A stretch of DNA of 64,000 nucleotides from Galactobacter sp052108535. GTDB taxonomy: Bacteria; Actinomycetota; Actinomycetes; Actinomycetales; Micrococcaceae. Location of the stretch: assembly GCA_052108535.1 (NCBI GenBank), contig JBQDZM010000001.1, positions 62,001-126,000 on the forward strand, in the 5' to 3' direction. The notes below the pieces were generated by a model. The model had not been told where the DNA came from. It did no database searches and was given only the letters and a program-made list of their open reading frames with translations. The position numbers were made by a program, and so were the translations under genes. Positions 1 through 8,758 of the stretch are shown piece after piece (the first letter of the stretch is position 1; every line of letters starts with the position of its first letter).

Positions 1-56
1 CAACAGGCACCCGGGGCAATTGGCGGCGCGGCGTGTCGCCGTATCCGTTCAACTTG

Positions 57-782
57 TCATCGTGTGACGGGCCTGGACGGAGTCGAGACATCGATGGTCT
101 TGTCCTTCGGACCGCCCTGTGCCAACAGCGTCTGCAGCGCCGCGGCCTTGAGCACCCCTTCCGAGGAGTCACCCCAGACCACCTTGCGCGAGTCCTGCAG
201 TGTGAAGGTCACCGAGTCCACGCTACCGGCACCCGCGCTCTCGAGCTTGGAGAGCACATCGGTGGGCAGCTGGGCCAGCGCATGGATCACCGTGTCGAAG
301 ATCTTCCCGTCCGCGTCCTCTGCGGAGAGGTTCACCACGGGGAGCTTGCGAGTGTCATCCTGAGAGATCCGCTTGAGCTTGGCGCCGTTATCCCCCACCA
401 GGTAGAGCGACTGCCCCTCCTTCAGCACCGCGACCTCGCGATATTCCACCACGGTCACCGTGACCGAATGGGCACCACGCAGGCCAAGCCGGAGGTCACG
501 GATGGCGGGTTCGTCTGCCAACAGGCGTTCCACCTGCTCCGTGGACACCTTCGCCATGGGCTGCCCTTCGAGAGGTTGCAGCAAGGTCCGGATTTTGGCT
601 TCATCGGCCAGACGGGTGCCTTCGACCTTGACCGAGGTCACCTTCAGGACCGGCGTGAGGTAGAGCAGCACCAGAACCAGGCCCAACACCACGACGATGC
701 CGGCCGCCACCAGCCACCGCACCAGTCGATGACGGCGACGCACCGGTAACCGGGTGACGCCGGGGACCAGTTCCTGACTCAT
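57..782 (-). CDS. ftsQ: Cell division protein FtsQ
   Basis: Bitopic divisome protein (241 aa) that links the FtsL/FtsB group to FtsW/FtsI at the septum. There is a short basic cytoplasmic N-terminus, one membrane helix at about residues 22-43, then a POTRA-like segment (from about 47, LKVTSVKVEGTRL) and the FtsQ beta domain. Length is normal for actinobacterial FtsQ. The ATG overlaps the murC stop as ATGA, so the two are translationally coupled. It is the last gene of the dcw operon inside the window; ftsZ is expected next on the minus strand but only 56 bases remain before the edge. The identification rests on position plus topology, since FtsQ sequence is poorly conserved. Confidence 0.93.
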   Translation of the reverse strand: MSQELVPGVTRLPVRRRHRLVRWLVAAGIVVVLGLVLVLLYLTPVLKVTSVKVEGTRLADEAKIRTLLQPLEGQPMAKVSTEQVERLLADEPAIRDLRLGLRGAHSVTVTVVEYREVAVLKEGQSLYLVGDNGAKLKRISQDDTRKLPVVNLSAEDADGKIFDTVIHALAQLPTDVLSKLESAGAGSVDSVTFTLQDSRKVVWGDSSEGVLKAAALQTLLAQGGPKDKTIDVSTPSRPVTR

Positions 783-2218
783 GACTCGGAGCCCGGACCC
801 TCTGCCGCCATCAGAGCAGCAAGGATCAGTGTCCCTTGATGGGTCACGTCGCCTGCCCCGATCGTCATGATCACGTCGCCTGGCCGTGCTCCGGCTGCGA
901 CTGCAGCAGCCGCGGACTCTGCGGGCACCACTGTGGCGTGCGGCCCGGCGGAACGAGCCACGAGCTGCGAATCCACACCGGGGATGGGTTCCTCCCTGGC
1001 CGGGTAGATCGGCAGCAGGTGCACCGTGTCAGCGGTGGCCAGCGCCTCGCCGAACTCGCGGTGGAAGGCCTGAGTCCGCGTGAACAGGTGCGGCTGGAAG
1101 AGCACGTGCACTCGCGCATCGCCCGCCACATCCCGGGCGGCCTTCAAGGCAGCCCGGACCTCGGTGGGATGGTGCGCGTAATCGTCGTAGACGCGGACGC
1201 CGTCATGTTGACCGCGCAATTCGAAACGTCGCGCAGCGCCCCTGAATCCGGCCAGCCCGTCCAAGGCCGCCTGCGCGTCCAGGCCCAGGTCCCGCCCCAC
1301 GATGTAGGCCGCTGCCGCGTCCAATAGATTATGGTCACCAGGCACAGCCAGACTCAACGTGTGCTCACCGTCCTCATCCCGCAACGTCGCCGTGGAAGAC
1401 AGTCCCGTATGGTCGGCAGCGCTGAGCCTCACATCGGCCGAAGCCGAGAAGCCATAGGTGCGCACCCTGACGTCCGGCCGTGCCTCGCGCAGCCGTGCTG
1501 CGGCAGCACTCGCGCCAGCGTCGTCGGCGCACGCCACCAGTAGCCCCCGCGCGGGCAGCAGATCCGCGTAGAGATCGAAGGCCTCGTGGACGGCGGCCTC
1601 CGTCCCGTAATGGTCCAGGTGATCTGCCTCAACATTGGTGATGACCGCGATCTTCGGCCGGTAATTGAGGAAGGACCCGTCAGACTCATCGGCCTCGGCG
1701 ACGAAGGCCTGCCCGGATCCGAGCGCGGCGTTGGTCCCAAGGTCCGGGATCGGGGCCCCGATGGCAAAAGTGGGCTCCTGACCCGCTGCAGACAGCATCA
1801 CAGCGATCATGGAACTCGTGGTGGTCTTCCCATGCGTCCCGGCCACGGTGATACCCAGCCGTCCCGTCATCAAGGCGGACAGCGCTTGAGAACGATGCAG
1901 GATCCGCAACCCCAGCTCCTGGGCCCGGCGTAGTTCCACGTTGTCCGGTTTGATCACCGAGGACACCACGACCGTGTCGGCGTCCGCAACGTGACCAGCA
2001 TCGAAGCCGACGAACACCGACGCGCCTGCCGCCTCCAGTTCCTTCAGAACGGGCAAATCCTTCGCGTCCGTCCCCGAGACCTTCAGGCCCTCTGCAAGGA
2101 AGAGCCTCGCCACGGCGGACATGCCCACGCCGGCGATCCCGAGCAGATGCACGTGTCCCAGCTCGTCCACTGCGGCGGGTTCCTGACCAGCGAGATCCTC
2201 GCTAGCTGCCTGGTTCAT
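779..2218 (-). CDS. murC: UDP-N-acetylmuramate--L-alanine ligase MurC
   Basis: ATP-dependent cytoplasmic ligase (479 aa) that adds L-alanine to UDP-MurNAc, the first step of the peptide stem. It shows the Rossmann-type HLLGIAGVGMSA motif (about 24-35), the Mur ATP loop GTHGKTTTS (127-135), the DESDGS segment and the ligase C-terminal domain with DDYAHHPTE. The open frame extends further upstream, but that part overlaps murG and has no family similarity. The ATG at 2218 overlaps the murG stop (ATGA) and places the Rossmann domain normally. Lies between murG and ftsQ in the dcw operon. Confidence 0.97.
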   Translation of the reverse strand: MNQAASEDLAGQEPAAVDELGHVHLLGIAGVGMSAVARLFLAEGLKVSGTDAKDLPVLKELEAAGASVFVGFDAGHVADADTVVVSSVIKPDNVELRRAQELGLRILHRSQALSALMTGRLGITVAGTHGKTTTSSMIAVMLSAAGQEPTFAIGAPIPDLGTNAALGSGQAFVAEADESDGSFLNYRPKIAVITNVEADHLDHYGTEAAVHEAFDLYADLLPARGLLVACADDAGASAAAARLREARPDVRVRTYGFSASADVRLSAADHTGLSSTATLRDEDGEHTLSLAVPGDHNLLDAAAAYIVGRDLGLDAQAALDGLAGFRGAARRFELRGQHDGVRVYDDYAHHPTEVRAALKAARDVAGDARVHVLFQPHLFTRTQAFHREFGEALATADTVHLLPIYPAREEPIPGVDSQLVARSAGPHATVVPAESAAAAVAAGARPGDVIMTIGAGDVTHQGTLILAALMAAEGPGSES

Positions 2219-3357
2219 CGATTCTTCTCCTCGTGTGTCCCTGCATCGCCGGCGCCAGCAGCGCCACGCGCCGCGTCCAGGATGAGCTGCGCCATGTCCT
2301 GTGCCGCATGGGGTCTGCCGAAGGCCGCGGCGGCCCGCGACATCTCTTCCAGCCGTTGGGTGTCCCCGAGGATGGCCAGCACGGTCCGTGCCAGCCAGTC
2401 CGGGGTCAGGTCCTTGTCCTCCACCATCACGGCGCCTCCGGCGTCCGCCAATGGCGCACCGTTGAGTTTCTGTTCTCCGTTGCCGAAGGGCAGCGGCACC
2501 AAGATCGAAGGAAGTCCCACAGCGGCGATCTCGCAGACGGTACCTGCCCCAGAACGGCACAGCAGGAGGTCCGCAGCGGCATAGGCATCCTCCATACCGT
2601 CCACGTATTCCACCTGGAGGTATCCGGGGACCGTCAGCGGTTTCCCTTCCTCACCCAGGACCTGTTTGCCGTGTCCGGTGATGTGCAGCACCTGGATACC
2701 GGCCGCAGTGATCGCCGTGATGGCCCCCTGGAGCGCACGGTTCACCGAAGCTGCACCGGAGGAGCCGCCGGTCACCACCAAGGTCGGTTTCTGCTGGTCA
2801 AGTCCAAAGCGTTCGCGGGCTCCGGCTCGGCCAGCCGCGCGGTCGAGGGAAGCGATGGCGGAGCGCATGGGCATGCCGACGATGCGTGCTCCGGGCAGGC
2901 CGGTCCCGTCGAAGGCTGCCCCGACCACGGCCGCGTGCTTTGCGCCCACCTTGTTCGCCAGGCCGGCCCGCACGTTGGCCTCGTGGACCACGACGGGCAC
3001 GTTCGCCTTCTGTGCAGCGTTGTAGACCGGGGTGCAGACGTAGCCGCCCACGCCCACCACGACGTCGGCAGCTGCCCGTGCCAGGATGTCGCGTGCCTGA
3101 CGCTTCGCCTTCAGCCAGCGTGCCGGGAAGCGCAGTGCGTCGAGGTCCGGACGCCGTGGCGCCGGAGCCCGCTCCACGAGTTCCAGCGGGTAACCGGCCG
3201 CAGGCACCAGCCTGGTCTCCAGTCCGCTACTGGTCCCGACGACGGTGATCCGGGCCCCCGGTTCCAGGTCGCGGATCGCATCGGCCATGGCCAACAGCGG
3301 CGAGACGTGTCCTGCGGTTCCGCCTCCCGCCATGACGATGGAGACTTGCTTGCTCAT
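2215..3357 (-). CDS. murG: UDP-GlcNAc--lipid I GlcNAc transferase MurG
   Basis: Peripheral membrane GT-B glycosyltransferase (380 aa) that converts lipid I to lipid II on the inner face of the membrane. The N-terminal motif GGGTAGHVSPLLAMADA (about 10-26) binds the diphosphate. The C-terminal domain shows VTGGSSGAASVNRA and LLLCRSGAGTVCEIAAVGLPS with PLPFGNGEQKLNGAPL, the UDP-GlcNAc binding region. The start at 3357 was chosen because MSKQVSIVMAGGGTAG begins there and overlaps the ftsW stop (ATGA); the longer open frame upstream is ftsW read in another frame. Confidence 0.97.
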   Translation of the reverse strand: MSKQVSIVMAGGGTAGHVSPLLAMADAIRDLEPGARITVVGTSSGLETRLVPAAGYPLELVERAPAPRRPDLDALRFPARWLKAKRQARDILARAAADVVVGVGGYVCTPVYNAAQKANVPVVVHEANVRAGLANKVGAKHAAVVGAAFDGTGLPGARIVGMPMRSAIASLDRAAGRAGARERFGLDQQKPTLVVTGGSSGAASVNRALQGAITAITAAGIQVLHITGHGKQVLGEEGKPLTVPGYLQVEYVDGMEDAYAAADLLLCRSGAGTVCEIAAVGLPSILVPLPFGNGEQKLNGAPLADAGGAVMVEDKDLTPDWLARTVLAILGDTQRLEEMSRAAAAFGRPHAAQDMAQLILDAARGAAGAGDAGTHEEKNR

Positions 3358-4604
3358 GCCTTGCCTTCCGGTGAAGTCTTGACGGATTGCGTCAGGGGCG
3401 GGACCCCGTTGCGGATCTGGTCGCGGGCGGCATTGAGCACGAGGCCCACCGCCAGCAGACACGCGAGCAACGAGGAACCACCATACGAGATGAACGGCAG
3501 GGTCACACCTATGACCGGCACCAGTCCGGTGACCATGCCCATGTTGATGAAGGCCTGCCCACCCAGCCAGGCGATGACGCCGGCGGTGAGGACCCGTACA
3601 AAGAGGTTCTGGGAGCGGTGCGCAACGCGATACATGCTGACCACCAGCACGATGAAGAGCACCACGACGGCCAAGGTCCCGATCAGGCCCAGTTCCTCCC
3701 CGATGATGGAGAGGATGAAGTCGTTCTGGGCCTCGGGGATATAACTCCACTTGGACCGGGATTGGCCCAGGCCGACGCCGAACCAGCCGCCGGAGGCCAG
3801 CGCGTACTTGGCCTGCATGGTCTGCAATCCGGTCCCCATGGCGTCGTCGGCCCCGCCACGACCCAACCAGGAATTGATCCGTAGCAGCCGGTTGGGGCTG
3901 ATCACGGCCATCACCAGGACCCCGAGCACGGCGGCAGCCCCGGCCAGCCCGAAGATCCACTTGGGTGCCCCGCCTGCCCACAGCAGGGTGAACAGAATCA
4001 ACAGCACGATCATGGCCGTACCCAGGTCGTGTTCCAGCAAGATCAGCCCCACGACCACCGCGCCGACGGGGAACAGGACCGGAATCACGGTGTGCGACCA
4101 CCGATCCAGAAGTTTCTCCTTGGTGGCGAAGACGCTGGCCGACCAGAGGATCAGAGCCAACTTGGCGAACTCGGAGGGCTGGATACCCACCGGCCCCACC
4201 TGGATCCAGTTCTGGTTTCCCAGCACGTTCTTGCCGATCCCTGGGATCAGCACGGCGACGAGCAGGATCCCTGCCAACACCAACGCGGGCCAGGCCAGAC
4301 GCTTGAGCAGCCTGGGCGAGATGAGCGCCATGCCGAACATCAGCACGAGCCCTACCGCCCCGAAGATCGCCTGTTTGGCGAAGAGGGAGTACGGATCACG
4401 GTTGGCGCTGATGTACTCCACCGCGGAGGAGGAGAGCACCATGACCATCCCGATGCAGGTGAGGATGGTGGTGGAGATGATGATCAGGTAATAGGCCGTT
4501 CGGATCCCGGCAGCGTCGGTGGATTCGATCCTGTCCCACTGCCGCCGCAGAAAGGGGGTCTTGGGGGCCTCCCCCTGGGTGGTTGGACGTTGTCTACGTG
4601 CCAC
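3354..4604 (-). CDS. ftsW: Lipid II polymerase FtsW (SEDS family)
   Basis: Multi-pass SEDS glycosyltransferase that polymerises lipid II at the septum together with FtsI. About ten hydrophobic segments are visible, with the SEDS signatures GVGLGQSRSKWSYIPEAQNDF, ILSIIGEELGLIG and the C-terminal LPFISYGGSSLLA. I chose the GTG at 4604 (416 aa) because AGGAGGGAGG precedes it by about 8 nt. Upstream ATGs at 4625 and 4658 in the same frame would add 7 or 18 basic residues, and the first of these overlaps the likely ribosome site. It ends in the ATGA overlap with murG; 71 nt separate it from murD. Confidence 0.95.
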   Translation of the reverse strand: MARRQRPTTQGEAPKTPFLRRQWDRIESTDAAGIRTAYYLIIISTTILTCIGMVMVLSSSAVEYISANRDPYSLFAKQAIFGAVGLVLMFGMALISPRLLKRLAWPALVLAGILLVAVLIPGIGKNVLGNQNWIQVGPVGIQPSEFAKLALILWSASVFATKEKLLDRWSHTVIPVLFPVGAVVVGLILLEHDLGTAMIVLLILFTLLWAGGAPKWIFGLAGAAAVLGVLVMAVISPNRLLRINSWLGRGGADDAMGTGLQTMQAKYALASGGWFGVGLGQSRSKWSYIPEAQNDFILSIIGEELGLIGTLAVVVLFIVLVVSMYRVAHRSQNLFVRVLTAGVIAWLGGQAFINMGMVTGLVPVIGVTLPFISYGGSSLLACLLAVGLVLNAARDQIRNGVPPLTQSVKTSPEGKA

Positions 4605-4675
4605 TCGCGCTGCCTCCCTCCTCATGACGGCTCGTGCCTGTCTTCCCCGCGTATCCAATCAGTACTGCATCCTGC

Positions 4676-6208
4676 TCACTCGGATCCGGAGACCCCTTGG
4701 CTCTTTGCCACGTGCTCAGCCACTGCCGCGGCGAAGGCGTGTCCACGGTGCGCGTAGGAAACGAATTGGTCCATGGAGGCCGACGCTGGCGCCATCAGCA
4801 CGGTGTCGCCCGCCTCTGCCCGGTCGGCCGCGGCGGCCACGGCACGACGCATGACCTCGTCCCCCAGCGCGGTCTTGTCCGCGGCGTCGGGAAGCGGCCC
4901 TTGGTCGGCGATGTCCACCACCGGGACGTCTGGTGCGTGTCGGTTCAATGCGGCGACCAGAGCTGCATCATCGGTACCGATGAGCACCACAGCGCGGAAT
5001 TGATGGGCGTGGGAACGGATCAGGTCCTCGTACTCCACGCCCTTGGCCAGACCGCCCGCGATCCAGACGATGGAGGGGAAGGCGGAGAGTGACGCGTGAG
5101 CAGCGTGAGGATTGGTGGCCTTGGAATCGTCGATCCAGCGCACCCCGTCCACGTCGGCCACGACCTGGATCCGGTGTTCGCCTCGGTCGTAGTGGCGCAG
5201 TCCTTCCTGCACCGCCGTGGCGGGAACACCGGCCGCACGGGTCAGCGCCGCAGCCGCCAAGGCATTGGCTACCGTGTGCCGTGGCGCCGGATCGCCGAGG
5301 TCCGCCAGCGTCGCCAGTTCGGCTGCCGAACTCTGCCGCTGTTCGATGTAGGCGCGATCCACCAGGAGTTCGTCGACGACGCCCAATTGTGAAACGGCGG
5401 GCACCTGGGTCGTGAAGCCGATGGCCCTGCAGCCCTCCACGACGTCGGCATCCTCCACCATCTTCACGGTGGCGGCGTCCTCCGCGTTGTAGATCGCGGC
5501 GACCTGAGCCCGTTCATGGATCTTGGCCTTGGCCGCGGCGTAGCCCGCGAAGGAACCGTGCCAGTCGACGTGGTCCTCCGCGAGGTTAAGGACCACGGAA
5601 GCCAGGGGTGAGAGCGAGTAGGTGTGTTCCAGCTGGAAGCTGGACAACTCCACCGCGAGCACGTCATAGCCGTCGGGTTCACGCACCACATCCAGCACGG
5701 GCGTACCGACGTTGCCGCAGGCCACGGCCCGCAGCCCTGCTCGGCGCAGGATCTCCTCGGTCATCGTGACCGTGGTGGTCTTGCCGTTGGTTCCGGTGAT
5801 GCACAGCCACTGCGGAGCCGGACGTCCCGCTCTGGTCTGCACCCGCCAAGCGAGTTCGATCTCGCTCCAGATCGGCACGGCTTCCGCTCGGGCTTGCGTC
5901 AGGACGGGATGGCTTGGCCGCCAGCCGGGGGAAACCACCAGCAGATCGGGGCGTTCACCGTCCACATCTGGCAGGGTCGCAGTGTGTTGCGTCCCCAGCC
6001 ATACGTCTAGCGCACCCACGATCTTCAGTGTGTCCGCACGATTGCGATGGTCCTCGTTGTCCGTGCCATCCACGACCAGCACCCGGGCGCCGAGTTCGAT
6101 CAAAGTATCTGCTGCGGCGAAGCCGGAGAGCCCCAGCCCAGCGACGACGACCCGCAGCCCGGCCCAATCGGACTCCCACCGCGTCAGGGAGGAAAGATCG
6201 CGAGCCAT
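4676..6208 (-). CDS. murD: UDP-N-acetylmuramoyl-L-alanine--D-glutamate ligase MurD
   Basis: Cytoplasmic ATP-dependent ligase (510 aa) adding D-glutamate to UDP-MurNAc-L-Ala. The N-terminal Rossmann fold has VVVAGLGLSGFAAADTL (about 20-36), the ATP loop is GTNGKTTT (139-146), and the C-terminal domain shows RWIDDSKATNPHAA and IAGGLAKGVEY. It is longer than the roughly 440-470 aa typical of other bacteria, from small insertions in the middle domain. The ATG at 6208 overlaps the mraY stop as TGATG. No strong ribosome site is visible, so expression probably depends on coupling to mraY. Confidence 0.96.
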   Translation of the reverse strand: MARDLSSLTRWESDWAGLRVVVAGLGLSGFAAADTLIELGARVLVVDGTDNEDHRNRADTLKIVGALDVWLGTQHTATLPDVDGERPDLLVVSPGWRPSHPVLTQARAEAVPIWSEIELAWRVQTRAGRPAPQWLCITGTNGKTTTVTMTEEILRRAGLRAVACGNVGTPVLDVVREPDGYDVLAVELSSFQLEHTYSLSPLASVVLNLAEDHVDWHGSFAGYAAAKAKIHERAQVAAIYNAEDAATVKMVEDADVVEGCRAIGFTTQVPAVSQLGVVDELLVDRAYIEQRQSSAAELATLADLGDPAPRHTVANALAAAALTRAAGVPATAVQEGLRHYDRGEHRIQVVADVDGVRWIDDSKATNPHAAHASLSAFPSIVWIAGGLAKGVEYEDLIRSHAHQFRAVVLIGTDDAALVAALNRHAPDVPVVDIADQGPLPDAADKTALGDEVMRRAVAAAADRAEAGDTVLMAPASASMDQFVSYAHRGHAFAAAVAEHVAKSQGVSGSE

Positions 6209-7314
6209 CAACGCACCAACCAATCAAGATAGAACAGGCTCAGACCCAGCACCACGAAGAGCAATCCGAGCAGCCAGAAGCGGACCACCACGAGCGACTC
6301 CGGCCAGCCCTTGAGCTCGAAATGATGCTGAAGGGGAGCCATGAGGAAGACGCGTTTGCCCTTGGTCACCTTGAAGTAGCCGACCTGGATGATGACGGAG
6401 AGGGAGATGATCACGAACATGCCTGCGATGATCACCAACAGGAGTTCGGTGCGGCTGAAGATCGCGAAGGCGCCGACCGCGCCACCCAGCCCGAGCGAAC
6501 CGGTGTCTCCCATGAAGATCTTGGCCGGTTTGGTGTTCCACCAGAGGAAACCGGCCAACGCACCGACCAGGATGACGGCGATGAGCGCGAGGTCCAACGG
6601 ATCTCGGGTGTCGTAGCAGGCTTGGGCCGTTGACCGGGAGTTCCCGCAGGCCTGAGAGTTTTGGAAGACGCCGATGAGCGCGTAGGCGCCAAAGACCGCC
6701 ATGGAGATGCCGGTGGCGAGACCGTCGAGTCCGTCGGTGAGGTTCACACCGTTGGTGGTGGCGGTGGAGATCAGATTGGCCCAGATCACGAACAGGATCA
6801 CGCCGATCACCGGACCCGCGAACGCCAGGTCCAGCCATGGGATGTCCCTGGCCCAGGAGATGTTCAGCGAGGCGGGCGTCTGCCCACGGTCGTTGGCAAA
6901 GTTCAACGCGAGGATGGCGAAGGCCACTCCGACAACGCCCTGGCCAATGATCTTCTGCCACGGAGTCAGGCCCAAGGAGCGTTCATGGGAGATCTTCGCG
7001 AAGTCGTCAAAGAACCCGATCAGGCCCATGCCGCCCATCAGGAAGAGCACCAGGAGACCGGAGACGGACACCCCCGGAGCCTGTTCCCGGGTGAGCACCA
7101 TGATCAGATGCGTCAGGAAATAGGCGACGATCACGGCCACGAGGAAGAGCGCCCCGCCCATGGTGGGCGTGCCGCGCTTGGACTCGTGGGACTGCGGGCC
7201 GTCGTCACGGACGAACTGACCGTAGCTGCGGCGCTGAAGAAATTTGATGAACAGTGGGGTGCCGAACAAGGACAATACGAGTCCCAGGACACCGCCGATG
7301 ACCAACATGAGCAT
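6208..7314 (-). CDS. mraY: Phospho-N-acetylmuramoyl-pentapeptide transferase MraY
   Basis: Integral membrane enzyme (368 aa) that moves phospho-MurNAc-pentapeptide onto undecaprenyl phosphate to make lipid I. About ten membrane helices are evident. Diagnostic loops are GPQSHESKRGTPTMGG near residues 39-54, GFFDDFAK, NGVNLTDGLDGLATG and KIFMGDTGSLGLGG, holding the Mg-binding aspartates; APLQHHFELKGW is the conserved C-terminal loop. Four bases separate it from murF upstream and its stop overlaps murD. Confidence 0.97.
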   Translation of the reverse strand: MLMLVIGGVLGLVLSLFGTPLFIKFLQRRSYGQFVRDDGPQSHESKRGTPTMGGALFLVAVIVAYFLTHLIMVLTREQAPGVSVSGLLVLFLMGGMGLIGFFDDFAKISHERSLGLTPWQKIIGQGVVGVAFAILALNFANDRGQTPASLNISWARDIPWLDLAFAGPVIGVILFVIWANLISTATTNGVNLTDGLDGLATGISMAVFGAYALIGVFQNSQACGNSRSTAQACYDTRDPLDLALIAVILVGALAGFLWWNTKPAKIFMGDTGSLGLGGAVGAFAIFSRTELLLVIIAGMFVIISLSVIIQVGYFKVTKGKRVFLMAPLQHHFELKGWPESLVVVRFWLLGLLFVVLGLSLFYLDWLVR

Positions 7315-7318
7315 GGTT

Positions 7319-8758
7319 CTAGCCTTCCTGGGATCCCGAACCGGCCACTCGCTGCCCCAAGGCGGCCAGCCCGGAGGCGTTCGAGGACTTGAACAGGACG
7401 ATGTCGCCTGGTTCCAGCCTGGAGCTGAGGTAGTCGTAGGCCTCGTCCGTGGTCTCGACGAACGCTGCTTCGTCCCCCCAGGACCCTTCCATGACGGCTG
7501 CGTTATACGTCGGTTTGGCGCCCGAGCCGATCACCAGTGTCTTCGAGATGTTCATCCTGACCACCAGGCGCCCCAAGCGGTCGTGTTCACTCACTCGGTC
7601 CTCGCCAAGTTCACGCATCTCCCCGATGACGGCCCAGGTCCGACGTACGCGCCCCTCGCGATCGGGCCGGCCGAGCACCGCCAAGGTCTGCAGGGCAGCG
7701 AGCATGGATTCCGGGTTGGCGTTGTAGGCGTCGTTGATGACGCTGACCCCATCGGGGCGTTCCGTACGTTCCATCCGGAAACGGGAGTCCGGGCCCTGTC
7801 CGTCCAGGGCGGCAGCCACGTCAGCTGCGGGCACGTCGAGGGCGATGCACGCCGCGGCGGCGGCCAGGACGTTGTGCAGATGGTGTCGTCCGATCAGTCC
7901 CGAACGCAGGGGGAAGTCCCCCTGCCCCTGAACCCGCAACGTGAATTCCGGGTGGCCTTCATCATCGAGGGTCACATCCACGGCCCGCACCTGGGCGCTC
8001 TCGGACTCGCCGAAGCCAAGCACCGCAGCATCCGTGCGCTCGCGCATGGCCCACACCCTGGCGTCGTCCACGTTGAGGACGGCCACACCGTCGCCGGAGA
8101 GCGACTCGACGAGTTCGCCCTTCGCCGCCGCGATGTTCTCCACCCCACCGAACTCACCGACGTGGGCCGTGCCCACCATCAGCACCACGCCGACATCGGG
8201 TTTCACGATGTCAGCGAGGTAGGCGATGTTCCCGACGTGGGTTGCCCCCATCTCAGCCACGAGGTAGTCCGTGGACTCCGTGGTCTCGAAGACGGTCAGG
8301 GGCAGGCCCACTTCTCCGTTGTAGGAATTGAACGGTTTGACGGTCTCACCGCGCGTGGCGAGCACTGCCGCGATCAGATCTTTGGTGGTGGTCTTACCGG
8401 CCGAACCGGTGACGCCGACCACCTTCAGTCCCTCATGGGCACGAACTCGCTTCACCACTTCCGTAGCGAGGTCCTTCAAAGCGAAGACCACGTCCTCCAC
8501 GATGACTGCCGGGGCCACACCACCGTCTTCCGCCTCGGTCTCCCGTTGGGCCAGGATCAGCGTGGCACCAGCGGCGAGCGCCTGCGGAATGAACACGTGT
8601 CCGTCGGTGACCTCGCCAGGTTTCGCGACGAAAAGGGCCCCTCGGGACACGTCACGAGAATCCGTGGTGACCGAATAGATAGTGCTGTCTGGGTCGGCGC
8701 TCGAGGAGAGTCGGCCATGCGTGATGGCGGCGATCTCGGCCGTCGTGAGTGTGATCAT
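7319..8758 (-). CDS. murF: UDP-MurNAc-tripeptide--D-alanyl-D-alanine ligase MurF
   Basis: Last cytoplasmic ligase of the stem peptide (479 aa), adding D-Ala-D-Ala. Domain order is the substrate-binding N-terminus (TDSRDVSRGALFVA, about 32-45), the ATP-binding domain with GVTGSAGKTTTKDL (about 115-128), and the C-terminal domain with VINDAYNANPESM and VIGEMRELGE. Length is normal for the family. The ATG overlaps the murE stop (ATGA). Confidence 0.96.
   Translation of the reverse strand: MITLTTAEIAAITHGRLSSSADPDSTIYSVTTDSRDVSRGALFVAKPGEVTDGHVFIPQALAAGATLILAQRETEAEDGGVAPAVIVEDVVFALKDLATEVVKRVRAHEGLKVVGVTGSAGKTTTKDLIAAVLATRGETVKPFNSYNGEVGLPLTVFETTESTDYLVAEMGATHVGNIAYLADIVKPDVGVVLMVGTAHVGEFGGVENIAAAKGELVESLSGDGVAVLNVDDARVWAMRERTDAAVLGFGESESAQVRAVDVTLDDEGHPEFTLRVQGQGDFPLRSGLIGRHHLHNVLAAAAACIALDVPAADVAAALDGQGPDSRFRMERTERPDGVSVINDAYNANPESMLAALQTLAVLGRPDREGRVRRTWAVIGEMRELGEDRVSEHDRLGRLVVRMNISKTLVIGSGAKPTYNAAVMEGSWGDEAAFVETTDEAYDYLSSRLEPGDIVLFKSSNASGLAALGQRVAGSGSQEG

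Noticed and set aside
3358..4101. N-terminal extension of MurG overlapping ftsW
   Set aside because: The extra residues are low-complexity Arg/Gly-rich and the canonical MurG N-terminus starts at 3357 with an ATGA overlap.
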